In this document: positions 39,349-52,670 of the stretch, in pieces
How positions within the stretch are numbered: the stretch's first letter is position 1
How the letters are laid out: every line of letters begins with the position of its first letter
Origin: Rattus norvegicus
Lineage: Eukaryota > Chordata > Mammalia > Rodentia > Muridae
NCBI RefSeq assembly: GCF_036323735.1
Contig: NC_086034.1
Location: 41,229,439 to 41,293,438, forward strand
DNA: 64,000 nt
Direction of reading: 5' to 3'
Notes under the pieces: generated by a model
Database searches by the model: none
What the model was told of the DNA's origin: nothing
Seen by the model: the letters and a program-made list of their open reading frames with translations, nothing else
Translations under genes and position numbers: made by a program

Positions 39349-42300
39349 CGAACGGAATCTAAATATCATGGTGAATTCACTAGGTTCCCAATAGGATTCG
39401 CCTGTAATTAGGGTACTATTCAAGAGAGAGAGCAACATTTTGACGAACTGAAACACTGTTTTTTGTCAATTCAGTTAGTTCCCATTAGCAGGCTCTGGAA
39501 ATATGTGTACGTATAAAGATTTATTGAAAATACATAAGAGGAACCTAAGTAACTTGGTGAATTCAGTTAGTTCTTAGTAGGCCGCAATAGTAATTAGTGG
39601 ACTATTAGGGATATAGAAAAATTTTCACGAACGGAATCAAAATTTCTTCCCGTATTCAGTGAGTTCCCAATGGGACATGCTTGTATGAGTGTGCTTTTCA
39701 AGATATAGCAACCTTTTCACCAGCGGAATCTAAGTATCTTGGTGAATTCACTAGGTTCCCAATAGGATTTGCACGTAATAAGGGTACTACTCAAGAGAGA
39801 GCAACATTTTAACGAACTGAAACACTGTTTCTTTGTGAATTCAGTTAGTTCCCATTAGCAGGCTCTAGAAATATGTGTACTGTTAAAGATTTGTCGAAAA
39901 TACATAAGACGAATCTAAGTTACTTGGTGAATTCAGTTAGTTCCAATAGGCCGCAATAGAAATTAGTGGACTGTTCGTGGTATAGAAAAATTTTCACGAA
40001 CGTAATCAAAATTTCTAAGCGACTTCAGTTAGTTCGAAATGGGACATGCTTGTATGAGTGTGCTTTTCAAGATATAGCAACATTTTCAGGAGCGGAATCT
40101 AAGTATCATGGTGAATTCACTAGGTTCCCAATAAGATTTGCATGTAATAAGGGTACTATTCGAGAGAGAGCAACATTTTAACGAACTGAAACACTGTTTC
40201 TTTTTGAATTCAGTTAGTTCCCATTATCAGGCTCTAGTAATATGTGTACTTTTAAAGATTTGTCTAAAATACATGAGACGAATCTAAGTCACTTGGTGAA
40301 TTCAGTTAGTGCCCAATAGGTCGCAATAGTAATTAGTGGACTGTTCGGGATATAGAAAAATTTTCACGAACGGAATCAAAATTTCTAGGCGAATTCAGTT
40401 AGTTCCCAAAGGGACATGCTTGTATGACTGTGCTTTTCAAGATATAGCAACATTTTCAAGAGCGGAATCTAAGTATCATGGTGAATTCACTAGGTTTCCA
40501 ATAAGATTCGCATGTAATAAGGGTACTATTCAAGATAGAGCAACATTAAAACTACTTGAAACACTGTTCATGTGTGAATTCAGTTAGTTCCCATTAGCAG
40601 GCTCTAGTAATATATGTACTTTTAAAGATTTGTCAAAAATACATAAGACGAATCTAAGTAACGTGGTGAATTCAGTTAGTTCCCAATAGGCCGCAATAGT
40701 AATTTGTGGACTGTTCGCGATATAGAAAAATTTTGACGAACGGAATCAAAATTTCTCGGCGAATTCAGTTACTTCCCAATGGGACATGCTTCTATTAGTG
40801 TGCTTTTAAAGATATAGCAATCATTTCAAGAAAGGAATCTAAGTATCATGCTGAATTCACTAGGTTCCCAATAGGATCCACATATAATAAGGGTACTATT
40901 CAAGATAGAGCAACATTATAACTACTTGAAACACTGTTTATTTGTGAATTCAGTTAGTTCCTTTAGCAGGCTCTAGTAATATGTGTACTTTTAAAGATTT
41001 GTCGAAAATACGTTAGACGAATCTAAGTCACTTGGTGAATTCAGTTAGTTCCCAATAGGCCGCAATAGTAATTAGTGGACAGTTCGGGATATAGAAAAAT
41101 TTTCACGAACGGAATCAACCTTTCTAGGCGAATTCAGTGAGTTCCCAATGGGACATGCTTGTATGAGTGTGCTTTTCAAGATATAGTAACTTTTTCACGA
41201 ACGGAATTTAAGTATCTTGGTGAATACACTAGGTTCCCAGTAGGATTCGCATGTAATAAGGGTCCTATTCAAGGGAGAGCAACATTTTAACGAACCGAAA
41301 CACTGTTTCTTTATTAATTCAGTTAGTTCTCATAAGCAGGCTCTAGTAATATGTGTACTTTTAAAGATTTGTCGAAAATACATTAGACGAATCTAAGTAA
41401 CTTGGAGAATTCAGTTAGTTCCCAATAGGCTGCAATAGTAATTAGTGGACAGTTGGGTGTATGCAAAAATTTTCACGAAAGGAATCAAAATTTCTAGGCG
41501 AATTCAGTGAGTTCCCAATGGGACATGCTTGTATGAGCGTGCTTTTCAAGGTATAGCAACATTTTCACGAACGGAATCTATGTATCATCGTGAACTTAGT
41601 AGGTTCCCAATAGGATTCGCATGTAATAAGGCTATTATTCAAGATAGAGCAACATTTTAACGAACTGAAACACTGTTTCTTTGTGAATTCTGTTATTCCC
41701 ATTAGCAGGCTCTAGTAATATGTGTACTTTTAAAGATTTATCGAAAATACATAAGACGAATGTAAGTAACTGGTGAATTCAGTTAGTTCCCAATAGGCCG
41801 GAATAGTTACTAGTGGACAGTTCGGGGTATAGAAAAATTTTCACGAACAGAATCAAAATTTCTAGGCGAATTCAGTAAGTTCCCAATGGAACATGCTTGT
41901 ATGAGTGTGCTTTTCAAATATAGCAACATTTCACGAACGGATCTAAGTATCATGGTGAATTCACTAGGTTCCCAATAGGATTCGCCTGTAATAAGGGTAC
42001 TATTCAAGAGAGAGAGCAACATTTTAACGAACTGAAACACTGTTTTTTGTCAATTCAGTTAGTTCCCATTAGCAGGCTCTATAAATATGTGTACTTATAA
42101 AGATTTATTGAAAATACATAAGAGGAACCTAAGTAACTTGGTGAATTCACATAGTTCCCAATAAGCCGCAATAGTAATTAGAGGACTATTAGGGATATTG
42201 AAAAATTTTCACGAACGGAATCAAAATTTCTTCCCGTATTCAGTGAGTTCCCAATGGACATGCTTGTGTGAGTGTGCTTTTCAATATATAGCAACCTTTT

Positions 42301-42526
42301 CACCAGCGGAATCTAAGTATCTTGGTGAATTCACTAGGTTCCCAATAGGATTCGCAAGTAATAAGGGTACTATTCAAGACAGAGCAACATTTTAAGGAAC
42401 GAAAACACTGTTTCTTTGTGAATTCAATTAGTTCCCATTAGCAGGCTCTAGAAATATGTGTACTTTTAAAGATTTGTCGAAAATACATAAGATGAATCTA
42501 AGTCACTTGGTGAATTCAGTTAGTTC
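39349..42526. repeat. satellite segment duplicated from 19,553-22,730
   Basis: Matches 19,553-22,730 at constant offset 19,796, including private variants such as CAGTTGGGTGTATGCAAAAA and TTTATTAATTCAG. Beyond about 22,730 the left copy lacks one 370-bp unit relative to this one and the offset becomes 20,166. Confidence 0.8.
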
Positions 42527-45500
42527 CCAATAGGCCGCAATAGTAATTAGTGGACTGTTCGGGATATAGAAAAATTTTCACGAACGTAATCAAAATTTCT
42601 AAGCGACTTCAGTTAGTTCGAAATGGGACATGCTTGTATGAGTGTGCTTTTCAAGATATAGCAACATTTTCAGGAGCAGAATCTAAGTATCATGGTGAAT
42701 TCACTAGGTTCCCAATAAGATTTGCATGTCATAAGGGTACTATTCAAGAGAGAGTAACATTTTAACGTACTGAAACTCTGTTTCTTTGTGAATTCAGTTA
42801 GTTCCCATTAGCAGGCTCTAGTAATATATGTACTTTTAAGGATTTGTCTAAAATACCTGAGACGAATCTAAGTCACTTGGTGAATTCAGTTAGTTCCCAA
42901 TAGGCCGGAATAGTAATTAGTGGACTGTTCGGGATATAGAAAAATTTTCACGAACGGAATCAAAATTTCTAGGCGAATTCAGTGAGTTCCCAATGGGACA
43001 TGCTTGTATGAGTATGCTTTTAAATATATAGCAATCATTTCAAGAAAGGATTCTAAGTATCATCGTGAATTCACTAGGTTCCCAATAGGATTCGCATGTA
43101 ATAAGGGTACTATTCTAGATAGAGCAACATTATAACTACTTGAAACACTGTTTATTTGTGAATTCAGTTGGGTCTATTAGCAGGCTCTAGTAATATGTGT
43201 ACTATTAAAGATTTATCGAAAATTCATAAGACGAATCTAAGTCACTTGGTGAATTCAGTTAGTTCCCAATAGGCCGCAGTTGTAATTTGTGGACTTTACG
43301 GGATATAGCTAAATTTTCGAAAACGGCATCAAAATTTCTAGGCGAATTCACTGAGTTCCCAATGGGACATGCTTGTATGACTGTGCTTTTCAAGATATAG
43401 CAACATTTTCACTAGAGGAATCTAAGTATCATCGTGAATTCAGTAGGTTTCCAATAGGATTCGCATGTAATAAGGGTACTATTCAAGATAGAGCAACATT
43501 ATACCTACTTGAAACACTGTTTCTTTGTGAATTCAGTTAGTTTCCATTAGCAGGCTCTAGTAGTATGTGTACTTCTATGATTTATCGAAAATACATAAGA
43601 CGAATCTAAGTAACTTGGTGAATTCAGTTAGTTCCAAATAGGCCGCAATAGTAATTAGTGGACTGTTCGCGATATAGCAAAATTTTCACGAATGGCATCA
43701 AAATTTCTAATTGAATTCAGTGAGTTCCCAATGGGACATGATTGTATGACGGTGCTTTTCAAGATATAGCAACATTTTCACGAGAGGAATCTAAGTATCA
43801 TGGTGAATTCACACATGTAATCGCATGTAATAAGGGTAAGACAGAGCAACATTTTAACGAACTGAAACACTGTTTCTTTGTGAATTCAGTTAGTTCCACT
43901 TAGCAGGTTCTAGTAGTATGTGTACTTTTAGAGATTTCTCAAAAATACATGAGACGAATCTAAGTAACTTGATGAATTCAGTTAGTTCCCAATAGGCCGC
44001 AATAGTAATTAGTGGACTGTTCGCGATATAGAAAAATTTTGACGAACGGAATCAAAATTTCTAGGCGAATTCAGTTGGTTCCCAATGGGACATGCTTGTA
44101 TCACTGTGCTTTTAAAGATATAGCAATCATTTCAAGAAAGGAATCTAAGTATCATCGTGAATTCACTATGTTCCCAATAGGATTCGCATGTAATAAGAGT
44201 ACTATTTGAGATAGAGCAACATTATAACTACTTGAAACACTGTTTATTTGTGAATTCAGTTAGTTCCCATTAGCAGGCTCTAGTAATATGTGTACTTTTA
44301 AAGATTTATCGAAAATACATGAGACGAATCTAAATCACTTGGTGAATTCAGTTATTTCCCAATATGCCGCAATAGTAATTAGTGGACTGTTCGGTGTATA
44401 GAAAAATTTTCACGATCAGAATCAAAATTTCTAGGCGAATTCAGTGAGTTCCCAATGGGACATGCTTGTATGAGTGTGCTTTTCAAGATATAGCAACATT
44501 TCCAGGAGCGGAATCTACGTATTATGGTGAATTAACTAGGTTCCCTATAGGATTCACATGTAATAAGGCTATTATTCAAGATAGAGCAACATTTTAACGA
44601 ACTGAAACACTGTTTCTTTGTGAATTCTGTTATTCCCATTAGCAGGCTCTAGTAATATGTGTACTTTTAAAGATTTATCGAAAATACATAGGACGAATCT
44701 AAGTAACTGGTGAATTCAGTTAGTTCCCAATAGGCCGGAATAGTTACTAGTGGACAGTTCGTGGTATAGAAAATTTTCACGAACAGAATCAAAATTTCTA
44801 GGCGAATTCAGTAAGTTCCCAATGGAACATGCTTGTATGAGTGTGCTTTTCAAATATAGCAACATTTCACGAACGGATCTAAGTATCATGGTGAATTCAC
44901 TAGGTTCCCAATAGGATTCGCCTGTAATAAGGGTACTATTCAAGAGAGAGAGCAACATTTTAACAAACTGAAACACTGTTTTTTGTCAATTCAGTTAGTT
45001 CCCATTAGCAGGCTCTATAAATATGTGTACTTATAAAGATTTATTGAAAATACATAAGAGGAACCTAAGTAACTTGGTGAATTCACATAGTTCCCAATAA
45101 GCCGCAATAGTAATTAGAGGACTATCAGGGATATTGAAAAATTTTCTCGAACGGAATCAAAATTTCTTCCCGTATTCAGTGAGTTCCCAATGGGACATGC
45201 TTGTATGAGTGTGCTTTTCAATATATAGCAACCTTTTCACCAGCGGAATCTAAGTATCTTGGTGAATTCACTAGGTTCCCAATAGGATTCGCAAGTAATA
45301 AGGGTACTATTCAAGACAGAGCAACATTTTAAGGAACGAAAACACTGTTTCTTTGTGAATTCAGTTAGTTCCCATTAGCAGGCTCTAGAAATATGTGTAC
45401 TGTTAAAGATTTGTCGAAAATACATAAGAGGAACCTAAGTAACTTGGTGAATTCAGTTAGTTCCCAATAGGCCGCAATAGTTATTAGTGGACTGTTCGTG

Positions 45501-46161
45501 ATATAGAAAAAATTTCACGAACGGAATCACAATTTCTAGGCGAATTCAGTAAGTTCCCTATGGGACATGCTTGTATCAGTGTGCTTTTCAAGATATAGCA
45601 AACATTTCACGAAGGGAATCTACGTATCATGGTCAATTCACTAGGTTCCCAATCAGATTCGCATATAATAAGGGTACTATTCAAGAGAGAGCAACATTTT
45701 AACGAACTGAAACACTGATTTTTGTGAATTCAGTTAGTTCCCATTACCAGGCTCTACAAATATGTGTACTCTTAAAGATTATTGAAAATACATAAGAGGA
45801 ACCTAAGAAACTTGGTGAATTCAATTAGTTCCCAATAGGCCGCAGTGGTAATTAGAGGACTGTTAGGGATATAGAAAAATTTTCACGAACGGAATCAAAA
45901 TTTCTTCCCGTATTCAGTGAGTTCCCAATGTGACATGCTTGTATGAGTGTGCTTTCCAAGGTATAGCAACATTTTCAGAAGCAGAATCTAAATATCATGG
46001 TGAATTCACTAGGTTCCCAATAAGATTCGCATGTAATAAGGGTACTATTCAAGGTATAGCAACATTTTCAGAAGCAGAATCTAAGTATCATGGTGAATTC
46101 ACTAGGTTCCCAATAAGATTCGCATGTAATAAGGGTACTATTCAAGGGAGAGCAACATTTT
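42026..46161. repeat. 4,136-bp satellite block, copy c
   Basis: Third copy, at constant offset 13,094 from 28932-33067, including the deletion of about 28 bp (near 43,810) and the doubled 93-bp piece (45,961-46,146). The sequence to its left matches 22 kb rather than 28 kb, so it entered as part of the larger duplicated segment. Confidence 0.85.
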
Positions 46162-49100
46162 AACGAACTGAATCACTGTTTCTTTGTGAATTCAGTTATT
46201 TCCCATTATCAGGCACTAGTAATATGTGTACTTTTAAAGATTTGTCTAAAATACATAAGACGAATCTAAGTAATTTGGTGAATTCAGTTAGTTCCCAATA
46301 GGCCGGAATAGTAATTAGCAGACTGTTCGGGATCTAGAAAAATTTTCACTAACGGAATTAAAATTTCAAGGCGAATTCAGTGAGTTCCCAGTGGGACATG
46401 CTTCTGTGACTGTGCTTTTCAAGCTATAGCAACATTTTCAGGAGCGGAATCTAAGAATCATGGTGAATTAACCGGTTACCAATAATATTCACATGTAATA
46501 AGGCTATTATTCAAGATAGAGCAACATTTTAACGAACTGAAACACTGTTTCTTTGTGAATTCTGTTAGTTCCCATTAGCAGTCTCTAGTAATATGTGTAC
46601 TTTTAAAGATTTATCGAAAATACATAAGACGAATCTAAGTCACTTGGTGAATTCAGTTAGATCCCAATAGTCCGCAATAGTAATTAGTGGACTGTTCGGG
46701 ATATAGCAAAATTTTGACGAACGGAATCAAAATTTCTAGGCGAATTCAGTGAGTTCCCAATGAGAGATGCTTGTATGAGTGTGCTTTTAAACATATAGCA
46801 ATCATTTCAAGAAAGGATTCTAAGTATCATCGTGAATTCACTAGGTTCCCAATAGGATTCGCATGTAATAAGGGTACTATTCAAGATAGAGCAACGTTAT
46901 AACTACTTGAAACACTATTTATTTGTGAATTCTGTTAGGTCCCATTAGCAGGCTCTAGTAATATGTGTACTTCTAAAGATTTATCGAAAATACATAAGAA
47001 GAATCTAAGTAACTTGGTGAATTCAGTTAGTTCCCAATAGGCCGCAATAGTAATTAGTGGACTGTTCGCGATATAGAAAAATTTTCACGAACGGCATCAA
47101 AATTTCTAGGCGTATTCAGTGAGTTCCCAATGGGACATGCCTGTATGACTGTGCTTTTCAAGATATAGCAACATTTTCACGAGAGGAATCTAAGTATCAT
47201 GGTGAATTCACTAGGTGCCCAATAGGGATCGCATGTAATAAGGGTAATATTGAAGAGAGAGAAACATTTTAACGAACTGAAACACTGTTTCTTTGTGCAT
47301 TCTGTTACTTCCCATTAGCAGGCTCTAGTAATATGTGTACTTTTAAAGATTTATTTAAAATACATAAGACGAATCTAAGTAACTTGGTGAATTCAGTTAG
47401 TTCCCAATAGGCCTCAATAATTATTAGTGGACTGTCCGTGATATAGAAAAATTTTCACGTACGGAATCACAATTTCTACGCGAATTAAGTAAGTTCCCTA
47501 TGGGACATGCTTGTATCAGTGTGCTTTTCAAGTTATAGCAAACATTTCACGAACGGAATCTATGTATCATGGTCAATTCACTAGGTTCCCAATAGGATTC
47601 GCATGTAATAAGGGTACTATTCAAGAGAGAGCAACATTTTAACGAACTGAAACACTGATTTTTGTGAATTCAGTTAGTTCCCATTAGCAGGCTCTAGAAA
47701 TATGTATACTTTTAAAGATTTATTGAAAATACATAAGCGGAACCTAAATAACTTGGTGAATTCAGTTAGTTCCCAATAGGCCGCAATAGTAATTAGAGGA
47801 CTGTTAGGGCTATAGAAAAATTTTCACAAACGGAATCAAAAATTCTAGGCGAATTCAGTGAGTTCCCAATGGGACATGCTTGTATGAGTGTGCTTTTCAA
47901 TATAGAGCAACATGTTAAGGAACGGAATCTAAGTATTATGGTGAATTCACTAGGTTCCCAATAAGATTCGCATGTAATAAGGGTACTATTCAAGGGAGAG
48001 TAACATTTTCAGAAGCAGAATCTAAGTATCATGGTGAATTCACTAGGTTCCCAATAAGATTCGCATGTAATAAGGGTACTATTCAAGGGAGAGCAACATT
48101 TTAACGAACTGAATCACTGTTTCTTTGTGAATTCAGTTATTTCCCATTATCAGGCACTAGTAATATGTGTACTTTTAAAGATTTGTCTAAAATACATAAG
48201 ACGAATCTAAGTAATTTGGTGAATTCAGTTAGTTCCCAATAGGCCGGAATAGTAATTAGCAGACTGTTCGGGATCTAGAAAAATTTTCACTAACGGAATT
48301 AAAATTTCAAGGCGAATTCAGTGAGTTCCCAGTGGGACATGCTTCTGTGACTGTGCTTTTCAAGCTATAGCAACATTTTCAGGAGCGGAATCTAAGAATC
48401 ATGGTGAATTAACCGGTTACCAATAATATTCACATGTAATAAGGCTATTATTCAAGATAGAGCAACATTTTAACGAACTGAAACACTGTTTCTTCGTGAA
48501 TTCTGTTAGATCCCATTAGCAGTCTCTAGTAATATGTGTACTTTTAAAGATTTATCGAAAATACATAACACGAATCTAAGTCACTTGGTGAATTCAGTTA
48601 GATCCCAATAGTCCGCAATAGTAATTAGTGGACTGTTCGGGATATAGCAAAATTTTGACGAACGGAATCAAAATTTCTAGGCGAATTCAGTGAGTTCCCA
48701 ATGAGAAATGCTTGTATGAGTGTGCTTTTAAAGATATAGCAATCATTTCAAGAAAGGATTCTAAGTATCATTGTGAATTCACTAGGTTCCCAATAGGATT
48801 CGCATGTAATAAGGGTACTATTCAAGATAGAGCAACGTTATAACTACTTGAAACACTATTTATTTGTGAATTCTGTTAGGTCCCATTAGCAGGCTCTAGT
48901 AATATGTGTACTTCTAAAGATTTATCGAAAATACATAAGAAGAATCTAAGTAACTTGGTGAATTCAGTTAGTTCCCAATAGGCCGCAATAGTAATTAGTG
49001 GACTGTTCGCGATATAGAAAAATTTTCACGAACGGCATCAAAATTTCTAGGCGTATTCAGTGAGTTCCCAATGGGACATGCCTGTATGACTGTGCTTTTC

Positions 49101-51820
49101 AAGATATAGCAACATTTTCACGAGAGGAATCTAAGTATCATGGTGAATTCACTAGGTGCCCAATAGGGATCGCATGTAATAAGGGTAATATTGAAGAGAG
49201 AGAAACATTTTAACGAACTGAAACACTGTTTCTTTGTGCATTCTGTTACTTCCCATTAGCAGGCTCTAGTAATATGTGTACTTTTAAAGATTTATTTGAA
49301 ATACATAAGACGAATCTAAGTAACTTGGTGAATTCAGTTAGTTCCCAATAGGCCTCAATAATTATTAGTGGACTGTCCGTGATATAGAAAAATTTTCACG
49401 TACGGAATCACAATTTCTACGCGAATTAAGTAAGTTCCCTATAGGACAATTTTGTATCAGTGTGCTTTTCAAGATATAGCAAACATTTCACGAACGGAAT
49501 CTATGTATCATGGTCAATTCACTAGGTTCCCAATAGGATTCGCATGTAATAAGGGTACTATTCAAGAGAGAGCAACATTTTAACGAACTGAAACACTGAT
49601 TTTTGTGAATTCAGTTAGTTCCCATTAGCAGGCTCTAGAAATATGTATACTTTTAAAGATTTATTGAAAATACATAAGCGGAACCTAAATAACTTGGTGA
49701 ATTCAGTTAGTTCCCAATAGGCCGCAATAGTAATTAGAGGACTGTTAGGGCTATAGAAAAATTTTCACAAACGGAATCAAAAATTCTAGGCGAATTCAGT
49801 GAGTTCCCAATGGGACATGCTTGTATGAGTGTGCTTTTCAATATAGAGCAACATGTTAAGGAACGGAATCTAAGTATTATGGTGAATTCACTAGGTTCCC
49901 AATAAGATTCGCATGTAATAAGGGTACTATTCAAGGGAGAGTAACATTTTCAGAAGCAGAATCTAAGTATCATGGTGAATTCACTAGGTTCCCAATAAGA
50001 TTCGCATGTAATAAGGGTACTATTCAAGGGAGAGCAACATTTTAACGAACTGAATCACTGTTTCTTTGTGAATTCAGTTATTTCCCATTATCAGGCACTA
50101 GTAATATGTGTACTTTTAAAGATTTGTCTAAAATACATAAGACGAATCTAAGTAATTTGGTGAATTCAGTTAGTTCCCAATAGGCCGGAATAGTAATTAG
50201 CAGACTGTTCGGGATCTAGAAAAATTTTCACTAACGGAATTAAAATTTCAAGGCGAATTCAGTGAGTTCCCAGTGGGACATGCTTCTGTGACTGTGCTTT
50301 TCAAGCTATAGCAACATTTTCAGGAGCGGAATCTAAGAATCATGGTGAATTAACCGGTTACCAATAATATTCACATGTAATAAGGCTATTATTCAAGATA
50401 GAGCAACATTTTAACGAACTGAAACACTGTTTCTTCGTGAATTCTGTTAGATCCCATTAGCAGTCTCTAGTAATATGTGTACTTTTAAAGATTTATCGAA
50501 AATACATAAGACGAATCTAAGTCACTTGGTGAATTCAGTTAGATCCCAATAGTCCGCAATAGTAATTAGTGGACTGTTCGGGATATAGCAAAATTTTGAC
50601 GAACAGAATCAAAATTTCTAGGCGAATTCAGTGAGTTCCCAATGAGAAATGCTTGTATGAGTGTGCTTTTAAAGATATAGCAATCATTTCAAGAAAGGAT
50701 TCTAAGTATCATTGTGAATTCACTAGGTTCCCAATAGGATTCGCATGTAATAAGGGTACTATTCAAGATAGAGCAACGTTATAACTACTTGAAACACTAT
50801 TTATTTGTGAATTCTGTTAGGTCCCATTAGCAGGCTCTAGTAATATGTGTACTTCTAAAGATTTATCGAAAATACATAAGAAGAATCTAAGTAACTTGGT
50901 GAATTCAGTTAGTTCCCAATAGGCCGCAATAGTAATTAGTGGACTGTTCGCGATATAGAAAAATTTTCACGAACGGCATCAAAATTTCTAGGCGTATTCA
51001 GTGAGTTCCCAATGGGACATGCCTGTATGACTGTGCTTTTCAAGATATAGCAACATTTTCACGAGAGGAATCTAAGTATCATGGTGAATTCACTAGGTGC
51101 CCAATAGGGATCGCATGTAATAAGGGTAATATTGAAGAGAGAGAAACATTTTAACGAACTGAAACACTGTTTCTTTGTGCATTCTGTTACTTCCCATTAG
51201 CAGGCTCTAGTAATATGTGTACTTTTAAAGATTTATTTGAAATACATAAGACGAATCTAAGTAACTTGGTGAATTCAGTTAGTTCCCAATAGGCCTCAAT
51301 AATTATTAGTGGACTGTCCGTGATATAGAAAAATTTTCACGTACGGAATCACAATTTCTACGCGAATTAAGTAAGTTCCCTATAGGACAATTTTGTATCA
51401 GTGTGCTTTTCAAGATATAGCAAACATTTCACGAACGGAATCTATGTATCATGGTCAATTCACTAGGTTCCCAATAGGATTCGCATGTAATAAGGGTACT
51501 ATTCAAGAGAGAGCAACATTTTAACGAACTGAAACACTGATTTTTGTGAATTCAGTTAGTTCCCATTAGCAGGCTCTAGAAATATGTATACTTTTAAAGA
51601 TTTATTGAAAATACATAAGAGGAACCTAAGTAACTTGGTGAATTCAGTTAGTTCCCAATAGGCCGCTATAGTAATTAGAGGACTGTTAGGGCTATAGAAA
51701 AATTTTCACGAACGGAATCAAAAATTCTAGGCGAATTCAGTGAGTTCCCAATGGGACATGCTTCTATGAGTGTGATTTTTAAAATAGAGCAACATGTTAA
51801 GGAACGGAATCTAAGTATCA
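46162..51820. repeat. 1,941-bp satellite blocks in tandem, about three copies
   Basis: The start string AACGAACTGAATC occurs at 46,162, 48,103 and 50,044, an exact spacing of 1,941. The third copy is followed to about 51,720, then gains new variants and passes into the HindIII-type class by about 51,825. Copies 2 and 3 share changes that copy 1 lacks (for example CTTCGTGAATTCTGTTAGAT and ATAGGACAATTTTG), so they are the youngest pair. Confidence 0.87.
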
Positions 51821-52670
51821 TGGTGAATTCGGTAGGTTCCCAATAGGATTCGCATGTAATAAGCTTGTTATTCAAGATAGAGCAACGTTTTCACGAACTG
51901 AAACACTGTTTCTTTGTGCATTCAGTTAGTTCCCAGTAGCAGGCTCTTGTAATATGCGTACTTCTAAAGATTTATCAAAATTTGGTGAGCCAAATCTGAG
52001 TAACATTGTGAATTCGTTTAGTTCCCAATAGGCCGCAAGAGTAGTAAGTGGACTGTTCGGGATATAGAAAAATTTTCACGAATGGAATCAAAATTTCTAG
52101 GCTAATTCAGTGAGTTCCCAATGGGACATGCTTGTATGAGTGTGCTTTTCAATATAGAGCAAAATTTTAAGGAACGGAATCTAAGTATCATGGTAAATTC
52201 AGTAGGTTCACAATTTGATTCTCATGTAATAAGCTTGTTATTCAAGATAGAGCAAAGTTTACGAACTGAAAGACTGTTTCTCTGTGAATTCAGTTAGTTC
52301 CCAGTAGCAGGCTCTTGTAATATGCGTACATCTAAAGATTTATCAAAATTTGGTGAGCCGAATCTGAGTAACATTGTGAATTCGTTTAGTTCCCTATAGG
52401 CCGCAGTAGTAATAAGTGGACTGTTCAGGATATAGAAAAATTTTCACGAATGGAATCAAAATTTCTAGGCGAATTTGGTGAGTTCCCAATGGGACATGAT
52501 TGTATGAGTGTGCTTTTCAATATAGAGCAACATTTTAGGAACGGAATCTAAGTATCATGGTGAATTCAGTAGGTTCCCAATAGGATTCGCATGTAATAAG
52601 CTTGTTATTCAAGATAGAGCAACGTTTTAAGGAACGGAAACACTGTTTCTCTGTGAATTCAGTTAGTTCC

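Larger units (their letters stand above)
35401..51820. repeat. about 16.4-kb satellite super-repeat, copy 2
   Basis: Begins where the second, partial 1,941-bp block breaks off and sequence jumps back to the variant string seen at 18,191 (TTCCGATTAGCAGG, GTAGTATGTG, CATAAGACGAATCTCAG). It then follows copy 1 with rearrangement. A 1,848-bp tandem duplication starts near 37,501. There is only one 4,136-bp block (42,026-46,161) instead of two, and about three 1,941-bp blocks (46,162 to about 51,820). It ends where the HindIII-type satellite class starts. Confidence 0.68.

Noticed and set aside
9462..51875. Many 61-86 codon open frames on both strands in the left satellite domain (MDCSGYRKI..., MNSTLITCESYWEPSEF...)
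   Set aside because: Same explanation: translations of subunits A-C. They are useful as markers of duplicated blocks but not as genes.
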